Below are positions 18,133 through 26,208 of a stretch of 64,000 bases of DNA, one piece after another. The DNA comes from DATMER01 sp040349255 (lineage in GTDB: Bacteria; Acidobacteriota; Thermoanaerobaculia; Multivoradales; UBA5704). The position numbers were made by a program, and so were the translations under genes. Below the pieces are notes generated by a model. The model was not told the DNA's origin. It made no database searches and worked only from the letters and a program-made list of their open reading frames with translations. The number at the start of each line of letters is the position of its first letter. The first letter of the stretch is position 1. The stretch covers positions 1 through 64,000 of the forward strand of contig JBEQUE010000218.1 of assembly GCA_040349255.1 (NCBI GenBank), read 5' to 3'.

Positions 18133-21069
18133 ATGGTGCGTGTCTGTACTGTCTCCCGGGCGCATCGCGGCTGGGCATGCGTGCTGGCCTTCCTGGCCCT
18201 GTTCGTGGGGCTGGCGCCGTTCGTCGCGGCGCAGACCGACGTGACCACCAGCCGCATCTCGGGCACGGTGGAGGACAATGACGGCTCGCCGCTGCCGGGC
18301 GTGACCGTCACGGCGTCCAACACCGAGACCGGGCTCCAGGTGACCGGCGTCACCGACGAGCGCGGCTTCTACCGGCTGCTCAACCTGCCGACCGGCACCT
18401 ACAACCTCGATGCGATGCTCGACGGCTTCGCCACCGCCCAGGCGGAGAACGTCCGCCTGCTGCTCGGCTCGACGCCGACGGTGAACTTCACCCTGCAGAG
18501 CGCGTCGGTCTCCGAGACCATCACGGTGACCAGCGAGGTCCCGGTGGTCGAGGTGACCAACACGGCGACCGGCACCACGATGCAGCAGGAGCAGATCGAG
18601 GCGCTGCCGATCTCCGGCCGCGACTTCAAGGGCCTCGTGCTGCTGACGCCCGAGACCCGCCTCGACTCCGAGCGCGGCAACCTGTCGATCTCGGGCCAGC
18701 GCGGCATCAACACCAACGTGACCGTCGACGGCGTGGACTACAACAACGCCTTCTTCGGCGGCACGGTGGGCGCGGCCGAGGGCCGTTCCCCGCTGTCCAT
18801 CTCCCAGGAGTCGATCAAGGAATTCACCGTCATCACCAACGGCGCCTCGGCCGAGTTCGGCCGCTCGGGCGGCGGCTTCGTGAACGTCATCACGAAGAGC
18901 GGCACCAACAACCTGCACGGCTCGCTCTTCTACTACAACCAGCCCCAGAGCCTGATCTCCGACTTCGCCAACGGCCGCAAGCCGGCCGACCAGGAGAAGG
19001 AGCAGTACGGCGCCTCGCTGGGCGGCTCCATCATCAAGGACAAGCTGTTCTACTTCGCCTCCTACGACAACCAGGACCAGAGCCTCACGGTCCCGATCGA
19101 CAACGTGGTCCTCGATCCGGCGATCTTCGCCAAGTACCCGGCGATCGCCTCGCCGCCGGAGTACGTCCAGACCCGCGACGGCAACGTGGCGTTCGGCCGC
19201 CTCGACCTGCAGGCGAGCGACGCGCAGCGCTTCATGATCCGCGGCAACTTCACCGAGTACGAGGGCATCAACGGCACCTCCGACTCCTCGACGCGCACCG
19301 CGAGCTACAACGGCATCGAGGGTCTCAACTCCGACTCCTACGTCGGCTCCTGGTCGGGCCAGTTCGGCGTCAACCTGCTGAACGACCTCAACCTGAACTA
19401 CGTCAAGGAAGACATCCCGCGGCAGGACAAGGGCCTCAACCTGCCCGACATCCAGATCAGCGGCAGCGCGTTCCGCTGGGGCGAGGTGAGCTTCCTCCCC
19501 GTGGACCCGACGACCACCGAGCGCAAGGCGGCCGGCGACACGCTCACCTTCCTGGCCGGCGACCATGTGATCAAGGGCGGCTTCGAGTACAACGACACCT
19601 CCATCGACCAGGTGTTCCGCGGCAACTGGCGCGGCGTCTTCCTGTTCAGCAACAAGGCCGACTTCCTGGCCGGCCGGTGGAACGAGTACCGGCAGTTCGG
19701 CGGCCTGGGCGGCCTCACCTCGACCGAGGCCGGCCGCGCCAGCTTCGGCCAGAAGGAGCAGGCCCTCTTCCTCCAGGACCAGTGGTTCGTCCGTCCGAAC
19801 CTGACCGTCCAGGCCGGCGTGCGCCTCGAGTCGCTGGACAACCCGGACGCTCCGATCCTCAACCAGAACGACCGCAACGCCAACGGCTCCTTCAACCTGA
19901 CCGGCTCGGTCCCGGACATGGACCTGACCGACCAGATCTCGCCCCGCGTGGGCGTCTCCTGGTCGCCCGATGAGAAGACCGCCCTCCGCTTCTCGGCCGG
20001 CCGCTTCTGGAGCCGGACCCCGGCCATCCTCCTGGCCCAGCTCTACACCTCGAACGGCCTGCGCGGCACCCAGGTCAACATCTTCGCCCGCCGCGATGCC
20101 AACGGCAACGTGATCGCCGCTCCGACCGATCCGCTGGCTCCGGGCTGGGGCGACGCGTGGAACCCGGTGGGCGTCGAGCGCATCGACTTCACCAAGGTCG
20201 CGTTCGTCCCCCGTCCGGGCGTGTTCGTCGTGGACGAGAACTTCGAGAACCCCTACACCGACCGCCTGACCCTCGGCGGCGAGCGCGAGATCTTCTCCAA
20301 GACCTCCATGGCCGTCGACCTCACCTATGCCAAGGGGCACCAGCTCCAGCGCCTGACGAACATCAACCGCGTGTACGACGGCACCACGGCGTCCAACGGC
20401 CTGCCGCGCTACAGCTCGACCACGCCCTTCCCCTTCTACGGCCGCATCGTCAACAGCGTCTCCGACGGCGAGTCCGAGTACTACGGCGCCACGGCGACCC
20501 TGCAGCGCCGCTACGCCGACAACTTCAGCCTGTACGGCGCGGTGACCTGGTCGAAGGACAAGGACGACGACTCCAACGAGCGCAACTTCTCCGGCATCCA
20601 GGCCGAGGATTACAACGACCTCGACCTGAACTGGGGCTACTCCGCCCGCGACCAGCGCTGGAAGGGCGTGATCAACGGTCTCTGGGACACGCCCTGGTGG
20701 GGCATCGGCCTCTCGGGCACCTTCCGCTACGCCACGGGCTCGCCCTACACCGCCAATACCGGTTCCGACATCAACAACGACGGCGAGAGCGGCACCGACC
20801 GTCCGACCGTCAACGGCGTGCACTTCGAGCGCAACAGCTTCCGCCAGCCGGACTTCTACAGCCTCGACATGCGCGTCTCGAAGGACTTCACCCTCGGCCC
20901 CGGCGACATCACCCTGTTCGCCGAGTGCTTCAACTGCTCGAACGCGGCCAACCGCTCCGTCCTCGACACCCGCTGGGGCACGGGCCAGACGCCCACCGCC
21001 ACCTTCGGCAAGGAGACGGGCGTCGGCACGCCGCGCACCTTCCAGCTCGCGGTCCGCTACGACTTCTGA
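18133..21069 (+). CDS. TonB-dependent receptor, Oar-like, with carboxypeptidase-regulatory domain
   Basis: A 978-residue outer-membrane protein. After a signal peptide (about residues 1-34), residues about 38-120 form a carboxypeptidase regulatory-like beta domain (ISGTVEDNDGSPLPGVTV). The plug domain follows (LPISGRDFKGLVLLTPE, VDGVDYNNAFFGG) and then a long beta-barrel that ends in the aromatic residue expected for BamA recognition (RYDF). This Oar-like architecture is abundant in Acidobacteriota and is linked to uptake of large substrates such as oligosaccharides or peptides, or to protease secretion. A strong AAAGGAGG precedes the ATG. A single-gene unit with its own promoter and terminator. 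Confidence 0.9.
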   Translation: MVRVCTVSRAHRGWACVLAFLALFVGLAPFVAAQTDVTTSRISGTVEDNDGSPLPGVTVTASNTETGLQVTGVTDERGFYRLLNLPTGTYNLDAMLDGFATAQAENVRLLLGSTPTVNFTLQSASVSETITVTSEVPVVEVTNTATGTTMQQEQIEALPISGRDFKGLVLLTPETRLDSERGNLSISGQRGINTNVTVDGVDYNNAFFGGTVGAAEGRSPLSISQESIKEFTVITNGASAEFGRSGGGFVNVITKSGTNNLHGSLFYYNQPQSLISDFANGRKPADQEKEQYGASLGGSIIKDKLFYFASYDNQDQSLTVPIDNVVLDPAIFAKYPAIASPPEYVQTRDGNVAFGRLDLQASDAQRFMIRGNFTEYEGINGTSDSSTRTASYNGIEGLNSDSYVGSWSGQFGVNLLNDLNLNYVKEDIPRQDKGLNLPDIQISGSAFRWGEVSFLPVDPTTTERKAAGDTLTFLAGDHVIKGGFEYNDTSIDQVFRGNWRGVFLFSNKADFLAGRWNEYRQFGGLGGLTSTEAGRASFGQKEQALFLQDQWFVRPNLTVQAGVRLESLDNPDAPILNQNDRNANGSFNLTGSVPDMDLTDQISPRVGVSWSPDEKTALRFSAGRFWSRTPAILLAQLYTSNGLRGTQVNIFARRDANGNVIAAPTDPLAPGWGDAWNPVGVERIDFTKVAFVPRPGVFVVDENFENPYTDRLTLGGEREIFSKTSMAVDLTYAKGHQLQRLTNINRVYDGTTASNGLPRYSSTTPFPFYGRIVNSVSDGESEYYGATATLQRRYADNFSLYGAVTWSKDKDDDSNERNFSGIQAEDYNDLDLNWGYSARDQRWKGVINGLWDTPWWGIGLSGTFRYATGSPYTANTGSDINNDGESGTDRPTVNGVHFERNSFRQPDFYSLDMRVSKDFTLGPGDITLFAECFNCSNAANRSVLDTRWGTGQTPTATFGKETGVGTPRTFQLAVRYDF

Positions 21070-21095
21070 TCGGACCTCCGAACCGGAAAGACGAA

Positions 21096-21120
21096 GGGGG
21101 GCGGAAACGCCCCCCTTTTT
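21096..21120 (+). terminator. Rho-independent terminator of the TonB receptor gene
   Basis: An 8-bp G+C stem (GGGGGGCG with CGCCCCCC) closes a GAAA tetraloop and is followed at once by five Ts, 27 bases after the receptor stop codon. This is the clearest intrinsic terminator in the window. Confidence 0.9.
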
Positions 21121-21168
21121 CTTTTGCCGCGGACGATCGGCGAGCTAGAATTGCCGAGGAGGTGGAAG

Positions 21169-21447
21169 ATGAGCGAAGACACCAAGCAGGCCGTCATCTC
21201 CTATCCGGCAGGACTGCCTCAACTCCTGAAGCTCTCCGATGGAGAGTTCGCTGCGGAGCTGCGCTTCCTTGCCGCCGCCAAGCTCTTCGAGCTGGGACGC
21301 CTGTCCTCCGGAAAAGCGGCCCGGCTTGCGGAGATGAGCCGTGTCTCGTTCCTCCGCCAGTTGGAACGCATTGGAGTTCCGGCGATCAACCTCCGGGATG
21401 AGGAGATCGATTCCGAAATCCAGGCGGCTCGAGAGTTGGCCGGATGA
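21169..21447 (+). CDS. UPF0175 family antitoxin
   Basis: A 92-residue protein of the UPF0175 family: hydrophobic start VISYPAGL, central AAKLFELGRLSSGKAARLAEMSR helix-turn-helix-like segment and SFLRQLERIGVP. The ATG at 21169 has AGGAGG 6 bases upstream, so the earlier in-frame codon is rejected. The next gene, a DUF3368 PIN-like protein, begins inside its stop codon (ATGA). UPF0175 and DUF3368 proteins commonly form toxin-antitoxin pairs in which this partner binds DNA and neutralises the nuclease; that role is inferred from the family. Confidence 0.8.
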   Translation: MSEDTKQAVISYPAGLPQLLKLSDGEFAAELRFLAAAKLFELGRLSSGKAARLAEMSRVSFLRQLERIGVPAINLRDEEIDSEIQAARELAG

Positions 21448-21929
21448 GCCTCTGGGTCGTCGATACAAGCCCTCTGATTTTTCTCGCCAAGCTCGATCGT
21501 CTCGACCTCCTGCAAAGCGGAGCCGACCATGTCGTCGCTCCTCAAGCCGTCCTCCGCGAGGTCAGGGAACAACCGGACAGTGCCTCGGAAGAAATCGAGG
21601 CTGCGACGAAATCCTGGCTGAGCGTCGGGACGGTTCAGAACCAGCGGCTTGTCGACGTCCTGATGGCTGACCTGGGGCCCGGGGAATCCGAGGTGATCGC
21701 GCTCGCCCTGGAGACGGATGCCGAGCGAGTCGTCATCGACGATCTGGATGCCAGGAGATTCTCTCATCGAGTGGGCCTTTCTCCCATTGGGACCCTCGGT
21801 CTTTTGCTTGCAGCACGCCTGCGAAGGGAGATCCCAAGTCTGAGGGCAGAGCTGGACAGGCTTCGGCAGGCAGGCTTTCGGGTGAGCCCGACTCTCGCGC
21901 TCGAGCTACTGCGCGCGGCCGGAGAGTGA
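21444..21929 (+). CDS. DUF3368 family PIN-like toxin
   Basis: A 161-residue protein with the PIN-like pattern of DUF3368: VVDTSPLIFLAKL at the N-terminus (first acidic residue D7), EVREQ near residue 40, GPGESEVIALALE, and VVIDDLDARRFSHRVGL. The acidic residues D, E, E and D/D could coordinate a metal for RNA cleavage. It overlaps the UPF0175 antitoxin gene as ATGA. No Shine-Dalgarno is obvious, consistent with translational coupling. Family function as an RNase toxin is presumed. Confidence 0.78.
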   Translation: MSLWVVDTSPLIFLAKLDRLDLLQSGADHVVAPQAVLREVREQPDSASEEIEAATKSWLSVGTVQNQRLVDVLMADLGPGESEVIALALETDAERVVIDDLDARRFSHRVGLSPIGTLGLLLAARLRREIPSLRAELDRLRQAGFRVSPTLALELLRAAGE

Positions 21930-21950
21930 GCGGGTGTCGCGTGCTCGCCC

Positions 21951-22316
21951 ACGAGAGGCTCGTCGAGCCTGACGAGGCTCTCGACGACCTCGACGAGAGG
22001 CTCGACGACCTTGACGAGAGGCTCGACGACCTTGACGAGAGGCCCGACGACCTCGATGAAGGGCTCAGCGACCTCGATGAGAGGCTCGATGACCTTGACG
22101 AGAGGCTCGTCGAGATCGACGAAGGGCTCGACGAGCGCGACGAGAGAATTACAAGGCCGATGAGAGGACCGCGAAGCTCATCGAGAGGCTCAACGAGCGC
22201 GATGAGGGGCTCGATGACCTCGACGAGAGGCTCGCAAGATTCGAGAGAGGCTCGTCGAGTCCGTCGGGAGGCTCGTGAAACCTGACGAGAGCCTCGTCGA
22301 GCTCATCGAGAGGCTG
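21951..22316. repeat. Degenerate 21-bp tandem repeat encoding leucine heptads, frame-broken
   Basis: This 400-base gap between the DUF3368 gene and the nucleotidyltransferase gene is filled with variants of a 21-base unit read as LDDLDER. From a GTG at 21926 (GTGA overlap with the DUF3368 stop) about nine heptads with leucine at positions a and d stay in frame. The pattern then continues in a second frame from about 22148 and in a third from about 22240. Repairing two small frameshifts would restore a coiled-coil protein of about 145 residues. It may be a decayed coiled-coil gene or an expanding minisatellite. Confidence 0.6.
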
Positions 22317-22330
22317 AAAGCTCGCCCGGT

Positions 22331-22618
22331 TCACAAGGGGATGGCTTCGGAAAGGACACGCTCTCTCAGGTAGGGCGAAAGGGCCTGCTCGGTCACCACA
22401 TCCACCGGCCGATGGACGAGGTCCTCCAGATCCTGCTTGAGCCCGATCAGATCCAGGAGCGAGCGCCCTTCCGCGAGGGTCACGAGCAGGTCGAGATCGC
22501 TGGTCTCTCCGGCTTCGCCCCGAGCCCGGGAGCCGAAGACGCGCACGTTTCCCGCTCCGTGCCGGAGCGCCAGATCCAGGATCTCGGCGCGATACCGCTG
22601 CAGGATGAGATCGCTCAT
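22331..22618 (-). CDS. Minimal nucleotidyltransferase (MNT), orphan
   Basis: A 95-residue protein of the MNT/polymerase-beta-like fold. G29 S30 and the D41-x-D43 pair in SRARGEAGETSDLDLLV are the expected nucleotide and metal site. MNT antitoxins normally pair with a HEPN RNase and adenylylate it; no HEPN gene is adjacent on either side here. Downstream lies only the heptad repeat, and upstream the tRNA-Gln gene 32 bases away. No ribosome binding site is evident. It could be the remnant of a HEPN-MNT module or act in trans. Confidence 0.7.
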   Translation of the reverse strand: MSDLILQRYRAEILDLALRHGAGNVRVFGSRARGEAGETSDLDLLVTLAEGRSLLDLIGLKQDLEDLVHRPVDVVTEQALSPYLRERVLSEAIPL

Positions 22619-22650
22619 CGGAGGGAGTCTAGCAGTGAACGAGGGGGAGT

Positions 22651-22724
22651 TGGCTGGGAGGCAGGGATTCGAACCCCGATTCTGCGGGTCAGAGCCGCAT
22701 GTCCTACCGTTGAACGACCTCCCA
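22651..22724 (-). tRNA. tRNA-Gln (anticodon CTG), intact copy
   Basis: The 74-base minus-strand gene folds fully. It has a 7-bp acceptor stem (TGGGAGG/CCTCCCA, U1-A72), G73 and an encoded CCA, a D-arm with the conserved GG, a 5-bp anticodon stem with loop CTCTGAC (anticodon CTG), and a TTCGAAT T-loop. A promoter with correct spacing lies just upstream. The anticodon reads CAG. A decayed copy is found at 27122-27194. Confidence 0.93.
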
Positions 22725-22740
22725 GCAGGACAGGCCCGGT

Positions 22741-22769
22741 AGGATAGACCAACGGGCCGGTCGGGTCAA
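22741..22769 (-). promoter_or_regulatory. Promoter of the intact tRNA-Gln gene
   Basis: On the minus strand TTGACC (22769-22764) and TATCCT (22746-22741) are 17 bases apart, and the -10 element ends 16 bases before the tRNA 5' end. The -35 element overlaps the stop codon of the gltX-like fragment. In the decayed copy the equivalent -35 reads CTGAGC with an 18-base spacer. Confidence 0.55.
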
Positions 22770-22846
22770 CCCTGCGCTTGTTCCTGAGTGCTCCGCAGAA
22801 ATTCCACGAGCCGAGTGAGGCACCGCTCGGTGGTCTCCCGGCTCAT
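22766..22846 (-). pseudogene. Fragment of the gltX 3' end
   Basis: The minus strand reads MSRETTERCLTRLVEFLRS and stops soon after, matching the C-terminus of the intact GltX (MGRETTKRRLTKFVEFLRA) at 13 of the first 18 residues. Similarity ends abruptly upstream of the methionine. The fragment is too divergent to be a recent copy and is retained together with the tRNA promoter. Confidence 0.8.
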
Positions 22847-22981
22847 TCTCGCCTGGCCTGGGTCCGCGACCCGAAGACCCGGGGGGGGTTGCCGGTCACC
22901 CGCGACACGTTGCCATTGGGGCCTCTCTCGGCGCCTCCGCCGACGGAATCAAAGTTCTGTGGGGAAAACTCTCGGTGCGCA

Positions 22982-22995
22982 CGTCTATATAGACG
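22982..22995. promoter_or_regulatory. 14-bp perfect palindrome upstream of the CHAT operon
   Basis: CGTCTATATAGACG is a perfect palindrome centred about 98 bases before the CHAT start. It is A+T-rich relative to its surroundings, and is a candidate operator or part of a promoter. Confidence 0.35.
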
Positions 22996-23086
22996 ATGCC
23001 AACCTCGGCAGGGCAGACCGGGCCTGCCTGCCAGATCGGTTGTATGATGGGCCGCAATCGCGGAGCCAGATCTGAGGTGAGCTTGG

Positions 23087-26000
23087 ATGACTAGTTCCTC
23101 TCGGGCTGCCTTTCAATTTGCCTTGGCTTTCCTCGCCGTCGCGCTGAGCGATTGCGGGAGCCCTGAGAGCCAGACCGAGCGATCGCTCAGGCAAGCATGC
23201 CTTGCATACCCGCGGCCTGTTGAAGGACGCTTGTCCAGTTCTGCCCGCTTCTCTCCCTGGCACAAGTCTCCGATCTATCGCTACGATCCAACCCCTTTAT
23301 CCGACCCGGAGGATAAGCGGGTCCTTCGCGGCTCCAGGCCCGCGCTCGATGAGCACGACCCCGAAGAGCTGCACCGCAGGGGCCTTCTCTGGCTTTATCA
23401 AGGAGAGGCCGCTCGTGCGGTGTCGGCGCTCGAAGCCGTTGCCGAACGGAAGTCGTCCGCGGGCGTCTTGAGCGACCTTGCTGCAGCGTATCTTGCGTTG
23501 GCCGAGGACGATCGCCCCTGGCTCCGGGTCGACGCGATCGCCGCGGCCACCCGCGCTGTCGAGCGAGCTCCGGACGATCCCTCCGCGGCGTTCAATCTGG
23601 CTCTGGCCCTTGAACGGACCTCGCTGGCCTATGAGGCGGAACTCGCCTGGGAGCGCTACCGCAAGCTTGAAAGCGATGAGGGGTGGCTCAATGAAGCCGC
23701 CCAACATCTCGCCCGACTGCGTGAGCCAAAAACCACCGACCGTTGGAAGAACGCCAAGGGCCGCCTGGTTCCGGCCGCCGCGGCCGGAGATCGAGCGACT
23801 CTTTCGCGCCTCGCTCGCCAGTTTCCGCGACAGGTCAAGGAGTACCTCGAAGCCGAGCTCTTTCCTGCCTGGGCGGATGCCGTAGGAACGCCCGCCGAGA
23901 GATCACGGCTCATCGCTGTAAAGGGAGTGGCCGACGTCCTGGCAAGCTCCGGCGAGAGGCTCTACGCCGATGCGATCGGCGCTATCGAAAAGCGCGCGGC
24001 CGCCGTTTCGGCCTTGGCGGAAGGCCACCGTGCGTACGCCGAAGGACTGGCACTCCGCGGGGATTGTTCTCAGGCGGCGCGCTTCTTCGAGCATTCCCGG
24101 GAACAGTTTTCTGCTACGGGCAGTCCGATGGCGAAGGCGGCCCGATACCAGGAGCTCGTGTGCATCTATCGGAACCGCCCGGCCGACGCTGAAGAATCCC
24201 TGGCCGAGCTGGCCTCGGAGCTGGAAACTCAGCCCTACCCTACGCTTCTGGCAAGGACCGAGGGGATTCGCGGTCTGTGTGAAATGGCCCATGGACAGCA
24301 CTCCAAGGCCATCGCGCACTATGAACGGGCAATCCAGCTCCTCAGGAACAGCGGAGACACCGATGTTTTGAATCTCCTGGGCATGCTCGACGAGGCCTGT
24401 CGCTTTCTTGGTGATCGGGAGCGCGAGTGGGGCTATCGTCTTGAGTCTCTGAAAGGCGCCGTGGCTGCCGGCGACCGCAGGCTCCGCCATGCTGTTCTCG
24501 CGGGATTGGCGCGTGAGCTCGTCGAGAAAGATCGCCGCGAAGTCGCACGGGTGGTGCTGGATGAGATGCTGGCCAATGCGCGTGCCTGGTCCGAACCCGG
24601 CGCGGAGGCTGAGGCGCTGTTGCGCCGCATCCAGCTCGGTATCCTGAGCGGATCCGACGAATCAGCCGCCGCCGATATCGTGACATGCAGCCGGTTGCTG
24701 GAGCAGTATCGGCAGCCAGCGGATCGCGAGCGTCTCGAAACCGAGTTGATTCTTGCTTCCGCGGAACAGCAACTCGCCACGAAGCCGGACGAGAGTCTTA
24801 AGGCGTTCCAGGCCGTGGTGCCACAGCTCGAAGCCAGTGGCGATGGTCTACTCCTGCCGCGGGCGCTTCTTGGCCTCGCACGAGCACGAGCCTCCGTCGG
24901 CGACTCCGCAGAAGCCGAGGAGGCCTTCGACCGGGCGCTCAGGATCTACGAAGCCCACCGGGAGGGAACTGTCGGAGAGGAGCACCGGATCAGCTTCTTC
25001 GCCACGGTCCAGGCGAGCTTCGACGCCATGATCCGCTTTCAGGCCTTCGAGCGCAGAGACGCCCGGGCCGCCTTTGCTTATTCCGAGCGGGTCCGCGCGA
25101 GGGCCCTGCGCGACCGGGTGGCGGAGAGCGGAGCGAAGGAACCTCTGCCTTTCGACGAACAGATTGATCACATCCCCGTGAAGGTCGCCGTTCTGGCGTA
25201 TACAGAGTTGCCCGAGGCGCTGCTGGTCTGGCGGCTACAGAAGAGCACGCTGAAGATGTATACGCTGCCGGTGGCACGGAGCCAGGTGGCAGACGTGGTG
25301 GGCTCGTTCCGAGCAGCCATGACCGGCGCAAGATCCCTCGAGGCTGGCCAAGCCGCTGCCGCAAAAGCTTTCGATCTGCTGCTTCGCTCCGCCTTGGAAG
25401 GTGTACCGGTAGGTACGGAGCTGGTCTTCCTGCCGGACCGCGAGCTCTATCAGGTTCCCTTCTCAGCTCTTTTCGATGCGTCGCGCCGGCGCTATCTGAT
25501 CGAAGATCACGCGTGCTCCGTCAGCCCCAGCCTGGAACTCTATCTTGCGTCACAGGAGCGAAGCACCTCTGCCTCCTGGAAGCCGCGGAGGGTGCTCTCG
25601 GTGGGTGATCCGGCGTTCGATCGCGCGCGGTTCCCTGACCTGCCGCGACTGCCTTCCGCCCAGGAGGAGGCCTTGGCGGTCGCCGCGCTCTACAAGGAAG
25701 CCCCGCCAATCGTCGGACCGGATGCGACGCGGCAGCGCATTCTCGAAAGCCTTCCGGAGAGTGATGTGCTGCATCTGGCGGCTCACGTCGTAGTCGATCC
25801 GCGGAGTTCCTTGGATTCGCTTGTAGCCACTGCCGGTCCGGGTGGCGAGCCTCTGCGGGCCTCGGACCTGAATGCGGAGCGGCTGGCCAAGGTCCGGCTC
25901 GTATTTCTGGCTGCGTGCGATACCGCTCCCGGCTTCAACGATGGAGACAGGGAGGGCACGGCTGGCCTGGCCCGTGCCTTCCTCGCCTCTGGGATCCCCT

Positions 26001-26191
26001 CGGTAGTCGCCACTCTCTGGGCGGTAGATGATCAAGCCGCGGCCCGGCTTGCCACGGCGTTTCATACCCGGCTGCTGCAAGGCGAGTCGCCGGCCCGTGC
26101 CTTGCGTCTCTCACAGCTCGCTTTCCTTTCCGAGCCTTCGTCGTCCGCGCCGTTCGCGTGGGCTCCATTTCAACTCTTCCAAGGCCCTTGA
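23087..26191 (+). CDS. TPR-CHAT protein, caspase-like protease
   Basis: A 1034-residue protein. The N-terminus is hydrophobic with DCGS, a possible but imperfect lipoprotein signal. Residues about 95-640 are helical TPR-like repeats. The C-terminal third, about 700-1034, is a CHAT (caspase HetF-associated) domain, with H900 in VLHLAAHVV and C944 in VFLAACDTA as the expected catalytic dyad. LPDRELYQVPFSALFD and VATLWAVDD are further family motifs. GAGGTGA precedes the ATG. It is followed after 17 bases by a gene of very different base composition. CHAT proteases act by cutting partner proteins, often in signalling, cell-death or defence; the substrate is unknown. Confidence 0.88.
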   Translation: MTSSSRAAFQFALAFLAVALSDCGSPESQTERSLRQACLAYPRPVEGRLSSSARFSPWHKSPIYRYDPTPLSDPEDKRVLRGSRPALDEHDPEELHRRGLLWLYQGEAARAVSALEAVAERKSSAGVLSDLAAAYLALAEDDRPWLRVDAIAAATRAVERAPDDPSAAFNLALALERTSLAYEAELAWERYRKLESDEGWLNEAAQHLARLREPKTTDRWKNAKGRLVPAAAAGDRATLSRLARQFPRQVKEYLEAELFPAWADAVGTPAERSRLIAVKGVADVLASSGERLYADAIGAIEKRAAAVSALAEGHRAYAEGLALRGDCSQAARFFEHSREQFSATGSPMAKAARYQELVCIYRNRPADAEESLAELASELETQPYPTLLARTEGIRGLCEMAHGQHSKAIAHYERAIQLLRNSGDTDVLNLLGMLDEACRFLGDREREWGYRLESLKGAVAAGDRRLRHAVLAGLARELVEKDRREVARVVLDEMLANARAWSEPGAEAEALLRRIQLGILSGSDESAAADIVTCSRLLEQYRQPADRERLETELILASAEQQLATKPDESLKAFQAVVPQLEASGDGLLLPRALLGLARARASVGDSAEAEEAFDRALRIYEAHREGTVGEEHRISFFATVQASFDAMIRFQAFERRDARAAFAYSERVRARALRDRVAESGAKEPLPFDEQIDHIPVKVAVLAYTELPEALLVWRLQKSTLKMYTLPVARSQVADVVGSFRAAMTGARSLEAGQAAAAKAFDLLLRSALEGVPVGTELVFLPDRELYQVPFSALFDASRRRYLIEDHACSVSPSLELYLASQERSTSASWKPRRVLSVGDPAFDRARFPDLPRLPSAQEEALAVAALYKEAPPIVGPDATRQRILESLPESDVLHLAAHVVVDPRSSLDSLVATAGPGGEPLRASDLNAERLAKVRLVFLAACDTAPGFNDGDREGTAGLARAFLASGIPSVVATLWAVDDQAAARLATAFHTRLLQGESPARALRLSQLAFLSEPSSSAPFAWAPFQLFQGP

Positions 26192-26208
26192 GCCACTAGG
26201 AGGAATCC

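Larger units (their letters stand above)
22651..22846. repeat. Left direct repeat: gltX tail, promoter and tRNA-Gln
   Basis: This stretch aligns along its length with 27122-27306 in the same orientation: tRNA-Gln, an AGGATA block, the GGCCCG/CGGGCC arms and the gltX tail. The two copies bracket about 4.3 kb that holds the CHAT operon. The 240 bases between this repeat and the CHAT gene (22847-23086) hold no gene that I can support, only the palindrome at 22982. Confidence 0.8.

Noticed and set aside
18115..20823. Long minus-strand open frame opposite the TonB receptor
   Set aside because: It is a shadow of the high-GC receptor gene with valine/glycine/arginine-rich, domain-free translation.
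21951..22316. CRISPR array or functional small coding gene
   Set aside because: There are no spacers. As a gene it would need two frame corrections, so I report it as a repeat.
22412..22747. Plus-strand small open frame
   Set aside because: It runs antisense through the tRNA-Gln and nucleotidyltransferase genes and has no ribosome binding site.
22766..22846. A real 26-codon gene
   Set aside because: It matches the GltX C-terminus and ends abruptly, so it is a remnant.
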